Shown piece by piece: positions 57,946-64,000 of a stretch of 64,000 nucleotides of DNA. The notes under the pieces were generated by a model that searched no databases, was not told the DNA's origin, and was given only the letters and a program-made list of their open reading frames with translations. The translations under genes were made by a program, and so were the position numbers. The DNA comes from Pararge aegeria. Its lineage: Eukaryota; Arthropoda; Insecta; Lepidoptera; Nymphalidae. Positions within the stretch are counted from its first letter, which is position 1. The number at the start of each line of letters is the position of its first letter. The stretch lies in assembly GCF_905163445.1 (NCBI RefSeq), contig NC_053180.1:18218701-18282700 (forward strand), given 5' to 3'.

Positions 57946-58770
57946 TAGCTCGTTTATTTATTCTATCTCCCCTTACAAATATAAGCTTTAATTCAATATA
58001 TCCGAATATAGGTCATTTGACTCGATATTATTCGAAAGCGCAGTTTACCTTCCCAAGTCAACAAGGGTGAAGCACGAATACAGCGGCGTAACAATCGAAA
58101 ATGTAACATGCTATGCTCATGACAAAGTTGATAATTCAGTAACTAAGGTTAGTACCGGTTACCTTATAATTGCTTAACATAATTATTAGGTTACGGAAAC
58201 CTTAAAAGGGTCAGCAGATGTTGCTTGACACGGTTACTAGATTGTCGAATTTTATTAATCGATACTTTAGTTATTGTAATAGAAGTTTTGGATATAAAAT
58301 TGATTATTTACAAACATGTATTTTTTAATAAGTTGGTACAACTCAAACCAAGCCTTATTCAGGCATAAATAAAAGGTACCAGACAATTCTCGGCCTTGTT
58401 AATCCTATAGTAGCTCATCACTTCGCGTCCCGATTTCCACCCGGAAGTGGGTCCTTACCAAGGTCACGGGGGCGTTCGGACTAAAAGCCTACCCAAGTCT
58501 GAAACGTCGAGAAGAGACAAAGTCTAATTCTTTTCAGGTGACTTCTAAAGGGACTCCGAACACGCGTCAACGTCCCCCGTTTCCCCCATCTCGTTGAGCT
58601 CTGGGGCTCTCCTCGTTGCGAGTTTTCGCGCTCGCATCATGTCCCCATTGACGCTGTTACTCCCCTTTTTATAGTTACCAGTTACTGTCTTTCCCGAAAG
58701 TGAAAAAGTGAAAAAAAAATGCTTTTTTCTTCACTTATTGCTTTTCAAAAAAATCACGAGATACAACCGA
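57946..58770. other. Interval with a GC-rich repeat fragment
   Basis: 58420-58640 is GC-rich and shares GGGGGCGTTCGGACTAAA-like sequence with 1935-2010. The rest is AT-rich without a gene. Confidence 0.4.
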
Positions 58771-59092
58771 TCATCATCATCATATAAACCCATAACCGTC
58801 CCACTACTAGGCACGGGTCTCCTCCCCAATGAGAAGGGGTTAAGGCCGAAGTCCACCACTGTCCACGCTGGTCCAGTGCGGATTGGTGGACTCCACACAA
58901 CTTTGAGAACATTATGTAAGAACTCTTAGGCATGCAGGTTTCCTGACGTAGTTTTCCTTCACCATTGAAGCAAGTGATATTTTAGTTGTTAAAAAAACGC
59001 ACATAACTTAAAAAAGTTAGAGGTGCGGATTCGACCTCGGCACCCGGAAGTGGAAGGAAGACGAAGTTGTACTCACTGGGCTACAACCGATA
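58771..59092 (-). repeat. SINE family B, full length
   Basis: From (CAT)n and CCCATAACCGTCCCACTACT through CAGTGCGGATTGGTGGACTC to GGATTCGACCTCGGCACCCG and a tRNA-like head. Contains a short internal duplication (GTCCACCACTGTCCACGCTG). Confidence 0.8.
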
Positions 59093-59404
59093 GTAAATCA
59101 ATGGTTACAACAATGATATACTCGCATCTACCTAAATGTGACAACTCGGTCGCGTATTGATGTTATAACGAAGACTTTCTATGACCTAACATCTCCAACG
59201 TTATAGCTTACGTTCTAGTATGTTTGCAGTGTATCAACAAGGTTCAGCATTCCAAGCCAGCATTAAGTTTGTTGTATTTCTTGTTATATTGAAAAGAATC
59301 AAAATTTTTTTCGGACGCTTGATTTAATACTGCCGACGACCACTCTGGCGTAATTGCGCAGTTCATTTATACTTTAATATATTTAATGTGGTAAGCGAGC
59401 TTGT

Positions 59405-59640
59405 GGTCTTATGAGTGAGGGTCAGGCCGGTTTTTGAATTATCTCTGGTCTTGTCTGGTGTGAGGCTTCGGCAGTGGCTAGGTACCATTCTACTGACGTA
59501 GGCGTGCTATCAAGCGATTTGGTGTTACGCTACGATGCCGAGTAGAAACCTGTTAGGGGTAGAGTTTAATATAACTGCTGTACCCCTAGCAAGGTAGCCG
59601 GCGTCTTATCTTAGACTGCGATAAAGGGCTACCTTGTAAA
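59405..59640 (+). repeat. SINE family D, head-truncated
   Basis: ATTATCTCTGGTCTTGTCTG, GGCTTCGGCAGTGGCTAGGT, AGTAGAAACCTGTTAGGGGT, TCTTATCTTAGACTGCGATA. Confidence 0.65.
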
Positions 59641-59908
59641 GGAATTTAAAAGAGATATACAGTATTTTTCTCGGGTTTTTGAGTCACGAATTATGGTCAT
59701 TGGTGCTAGTTCTGTTTTTCACAAATCTTAAACCAACACTAAATTGAAAGGGGCTTTATGACTGTCGCTTAAAACAGCATTAAGTTAATTTGGCATACCA
59801 CGACGAAATAAAATACTAATAATAAATTATAAAAAAACTTCAACATTATGAAAATAATGCTGACTTAAGCGATGTTCTAAAAGTAATGCCTCATACCTAG
59901 TACCAATA

Positions 59909-60162
59909 CTAATATTATAAAGATGAAAGATTTTTTGTTTGCTTGTATTTATTTGGTCTACTTATTGATTATTCATGAAAATTACAAATAAGTCCACGAG
60001 AGACTAAACCCATTTTTTTTTTAAAGAAAACATACACATCTTCGAAATATACGTAGAACACCTAAATCGAATGCCACCGGTCTCTCAAATAAACTGTTGT
60101 ACTACGGTATGCTCTAAAAACAATAAAAGACGCAGACGAAGTCGCGGGCTACAGCTAGTAGT
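59909..60162 (+). repeat. Family E, internally deleted
   Basis: Ends AATACTAATATTATAAAGAT and GAAGTCGCGGGCTACAGCTA. Confidence 0.6.
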
Positions 60163-61090
60163 AAGTATATACCATAAGCATAGCTCTCTTCGCCGCCACA
60201 TAAGAAAACCACAATATGTCGACGATTGGGTAATTTTATTTTATTAATTTATATAATCGCAAAATACAAAAAAGGTCTATATTTAAAAGGTGTAAAACAT
60301 AAACTCTTAAGAGTTTTACCGTTACACCCTGGTTACACCTTGATTACACCGTTATTAATATATTATAATATTGCAAATAAATAACTACGTATTGTATGTC
60401 CCGAGCACCAATAATGCCCCTGCATATATTATTTATCTACTCAAGGGTAAAAATATTGATACAAAACATCGTGCGGCTTTTCTGCAATTTCCATAAAAAA
60501 GTAACAGAAAAAGCTATCTTTTCCGGGCCGAGAACGTAACAAATCAATCTGTGAACAGAAAAAGTATTTTTAAAACATTAAACTAACCAAAAAAAATCCC
60601 TCGTAATCGCGCATAAATTTGCATAAGTAATCAAAGGCAGCGTATTTACTCAGGGCAAACAGATTGCTGCCTTCTTAAAAGCTTTTCCGTCCTTATATTA
60701 TGTCTTTGTTTTGTCGTATTTGTTTGAAGTGTTTTTATTTAACAAGCTTGCAGAGAGCAGCCTTTGGTAATATGCAAACCCGGAAAGTGTCTAATTCATT
60801 TTTTTTTAATATGTTATGTTACAGTTACTTTGTTAATTGGGTAAATAGTAATTAAACTTTTTATGATTTTAACTTTATATGTGTCGGATATTATATGAAA
60901 ATGGTAAGTTATATATTATATCATCATGCTAAGACCAATAGGTGCATAGCAATGGAGAATGGTTCAAAATCGGGTTTTATTACTTTGAGAGCTTCCGCTG
61001 CGTGCGTTGCGTAAACATTTCGATAAAACCCAACAAGACAATTCGAGACAATATACTATCTAATGAATAAAATAATACCTATTGTAAGTC
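60163..61090. other. AT-rich interval, nothing recognised
   Basis: Contains repeated ACCGTTACACCCTGGTTACA-type strings near 60320-60350. No gene or named repeat. Confidence 0.4.
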
Positions 61091-61093
61091 CCT

Positions 61094-61493
61094 ATCCCTA
61101 CTAATATCATAGATGTGAATGTAAGTTTGTTTGTTACGCTTTCTTGCAAAAACTACTGAACCGATCATCATTAAACTTTTGAAACATTCTTGGAGGTAAT
61201 AGAATTATTATAGGATACTTTTTATCCCGATATTAAGCTCAGTTCCTTTGGGAGAGGTGATGAAAAAGTTTGACCATTTACACAAGGGCTATATAAAAAA
61301 TGTTAGAAATGTTCTTCGTTAACCTTTGTTAACTGTTGTAAGTGATAGGAGATATTGTTTATGCGAATAGATTTCATTTTTTTATAAGAATACACAACTT
61401 AAAAATTTCAGTACAACTACAGCTAAATTTAATGTCCATGTGTCTCAAAAAACGAAAACAAACGCAGACGAAGTCGCAGGCAACAGCTAGTAT
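61094..61493 (+). repeat. Dispersed repeat family E, full-length copy
   Basis: CCCTACTAATATCATAGATG, TTTTTATCCCGATATTAAGC, GACGAAGTCGCAGGCAACAG; collinear with 45986-46396. Confidence 0.7.
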
Positions 61494-61499
61494 ATTAAT

Positions 61500-62311
61500 A
61501 AAATGAAATTATATAAATAAATTAAGAATAATAATTAATTCATGTTTATAAGATGCGATGTGCGATGTGCCCTGATTTACTTATAAGTAAAATTCATTCG
61601 TTGATGTATTTAGGAGTGCATTGTTATAGAGTATTATATATTAAAATAAATTTAAAAAAAGTAGAAAATATTATAAAAACAAGTTGAGACAACGCAAACC
61701 AACGTTTTGTGACTCACATACTTAAGTCTCAAGGAATATTTTACGTCGTAAATACCGGACCGAACCGACCGGGCATAAAACCTCGTTTAAAAGATTTTCC
61801 TTCCGACAATATTTCAGTCCCGTAAAGCGATGTTTCATCAAGAGATTCAGATGAGAACCCCATTCGTTCGCCCTTATATGAAAAAGTATGGGATCTTTTT
61901 TAGGGTTCCGTCCCGTATATTGGATTATAATAATAGGGTTTTAATTAAAAACGAAATCAACTTCCAGGTTTTATATAATCCTCATAATTTTCAAGCTTTG
62001 TTAATGTAAAAATGAGCTTTATCAGATCTTTATAAAATTGAACCAAACAGCTAACTAGATGATAAACTCTTTCGAATGGTGAACAAAATATTGCAAGACT
62101 TACACAGTTGTTTTTTGGCACTCTACAGGGCACGGGTATCTCAGAATGAGAAGGGTTTAGGCTGTAGTTCACCACGCTTGTTTGGAGTCTGGATGAAGAA
62201 ATCTCAGGCTTGCAGGGCCTTACAATGTCACTATTCCTCATTAGGGCATGTCATATGGGATCTTGCTTAGTGTGATGTGAATCAATGGTAGCATTCCAGA
62301 TCGTTTCTATT
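61500..62311. other. AT-rich interval with a SINE B fragment
   Basis: 62112-62200 is a minus family B piece (CTACAGGGCACGGG, GAATGAGAAGGG). The rest, including a minus ORF at 61957-62241, has no support as a gene. Confidence 0.45.
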
Positions 62312-62314
62312 TTT

Positions 62315-62860
62315 CATATAATATATGCGAAAGTTTATCTCTTTGTTTTGAACCGATCATGACAATTTAGCACAAAGCTTGCATTTTACGTAGAATATTT
62401 TTTATTTTACGGATTTTTAAAGAACCCTAAATAACAGCGCTCGAATTTGAAGGCAACAGCTAGTTAATTATTTATTTATAATAAAACCTTGTAGCAGTGA
62501 GCTTTTAAAATCAACGTAATCTTCGAAATGGCACGGAACCCTCTCAACTCGAGTCCCACTCGCGTGTTACCCTTTTTTATCGAAATATTACCGTCTTGAG
62601 ATTGGGTGATATTAAAATATCTGATATAGGCTGTATGTATCTGCGGCTGTATGTAGGTGCGTGCCTATACACTCCTTTACCTTTTTAGCCTGGTAATAAA
62701 ATGGAGGATGTTATCAATCAAACAAGTAACTCTAGACTCTAGTAATTTTTATATCGTCGAACATTGACATCCGATCTTGTACAGTAACTCGAAGCGATAT
62801 CCTTACTAATATTATAAATGTGAAAGTGTGATTGTTTGTCATTCTTTTACGCCCTAACCT
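62315..62860 (+). repeat. Two family E fragments
   Basis: 62315-62467 (ATATGCGAAAGTTTATC ... AAGGCAACAGCTAGT) and 62796-62860 (CTTACTAATATTATAAATGT, GATTGTTTGTCATTC). Unrecognised sequence lies between. Confidence 0.5.
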
Positions 62861-64000
62861 AATAATTGAAGTTTACTTTTGGTGATAGAAAAATATAAAA
62901 TTAATTTCTGCACTAAGCTAATTTTAGTTAAATCAGCTGCATAAAACGACTGCAACTGATCAATAGTTGGAAAATCCAATAGTGCACGCCTCATAATCTC
63001 ATTCATTACAATAAAATTGAGATTATTTTTAAATAATAATTAAACTACATCTAATTATACCGTGAAAAGTGAAAACCGTGAAAACTTCTATTCCTCAAAA
63101 TACTGAAGCCTATAAAAAAAAACCGACTCGATAAGTGAAGTATTTCGCTCGTTTTCGTGACCACAAGATACGGGATCCGCACATACAGACACACGGACGT
63201 CCAAGACAGAACTTTTTAAACAATTTTTTAATTAGTTTAATAAATAAAAAGAGATTTTAAAATATCATGAGTGTTAAAAATAGTGTTTTTTCTCAACATT
63301 TCTCTATTTATATTCACTTATAAAAGTAATAAAGAATAAAAAACGTGACATTTTAAGTTGGAGAATCACTGCGTAAACTGACAGTAATACCCACCTCAAC
63401 GCTTCGCTTATGAGGCGTGCAAAAATTGATACGTCCGCCGCACCGCGCCGCTCACACTCGATAAAGGTTCTCTACATATTTTTTGATAATACTGCTATAA
63501 CCGAATACAGTAAGCCATTCAAATTAAGAAGGGCATATCTATCTAATACACTGAACCGAATGAGGTTCAAAGCATTTTGTTAAATAAAGAACCAAAAACT
63601 GATGCTTCTCAGTGTGAGCAGTGAATAGATAGGACCGCATAGTGAGCTTGATGAACCGATAAAAGCAGTTTCCACGTCCTTTCACTAGCTCAAGCGTCTG
63701 TGAAAGTAGTTCAGAGCAAATCGCTCTAGAATTTTCCACTGAATGGCCGTTTTGATCACCTCTCTAGCGCAGTGGCTTGTATCTACCATGGCCTGGACAC
63801 AGGCCACTTCTCTAAGAGGAGATATAGATTAAACCAACGACGCTGCTCAAATACTGGTGTGCTTCTAAAGATTATTACGACTAAACCTAGGATCGAATGT
63901 CTAATGATTAAGGCGATGTTTATTGACAAAAAAAACGTCTGCTGACTGTTGGTGCACAGTTGTAGTATTCCAAGGAATCTGTTTTTTTTTATTCCACAAC
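62861..64000. other. AT-rich end of window, no gene seen
   Basis: No splice-supported ORF. The final bases (TTTTTTTTATTCCACAAC) look like the start of a minus-strand SINE family D continuing past the window. Confidence 0.45.

Noticed and set aside
61957..62241. 94-codon minus ORF
   Set aside because: Partly overlaps a SINE B fragment; no protein similarity.
1..64000. CRISPR array, operon, phage or other prokaryotic system
   Set aside because: Spliceosomal introns, SINEs and LINEs show a eukaryotic nuclear genome; no regularly spaced direct repeats or operon-like packing.

Overview
The window looks like nuclear DNA of an insect, most likely a moth or butterfly (Lepidoptera). It is AT-rich, its genes are split by short GT-AG introns, and it is crowded with tRNA-derived SINEs, 5'-truncated non-LTR retrotransposons, fold-back elements and a dispersed repeat ending in GCAACAGCTAGTA. 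I recognise this repeat set as lepidopteran from experience, not from a search. There is no prokaryotic organisation, no CRISPR array and no credible stand-alone tRNA or rRNA gene.

Region 1 (about 0.7-17.9 kb) holds two host genes in tandem on the minus strand. The first to be transcribed is CFAP53 (CCDC11), a coiled-coil ciliary protein. I rebuilt it from nine phase-compatible exons (10607-17203) plus a candidate first exon (17684-17755). A perfect RFX X-box lies 100 bp upstream of the candidate ATG, as expected for a ciliary gene. Its third exon carries an in-frame TGA at codon 78. About 3.2 kb further left a complete six-exon gene (731-7360) encodes a 474-residue protein with a SAP-like N-terminus. 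It resembles NuSAP there, but I cannot name it firmly. The introns of both genes hold SINEs and other repeats, one of them about 30 bp from a splice acceptor.

Region 2 (about 18-64 kb) is repeat-rich intergenic or long-intron DNA without a convincing host coding exon. Its best protein-coding feature is a 2.36 kb Jockey-like LINE at 49907-52265. It has an intact 720-residue reverse-transcriptase frame and sits inside a SINE, flanked by a 6-bp duplication. A possible plus-strand promoter and untranslated first exon lie at 33600-34031.

Four tRNA-headed SINE families (called A, B, D and K here) and several other dispersed families (C, E, F, G, H, I) account for much of the rest. Several small events can be read exactly: a 76-bp insertion in a SINE with a 16-bp target duplication, a 50-bp insertion with a 10-bp duplication, and perfect palindromes that look like template-switch scars. 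I found no evidence of a new multi-gene system. The most interesting leads are the SAP-domain gene, the X-box and the TGA in CFAP53, and these fold-back structures. Family letters are local labels, and repeat boundaries were judged by eye to about 10-20 bp.
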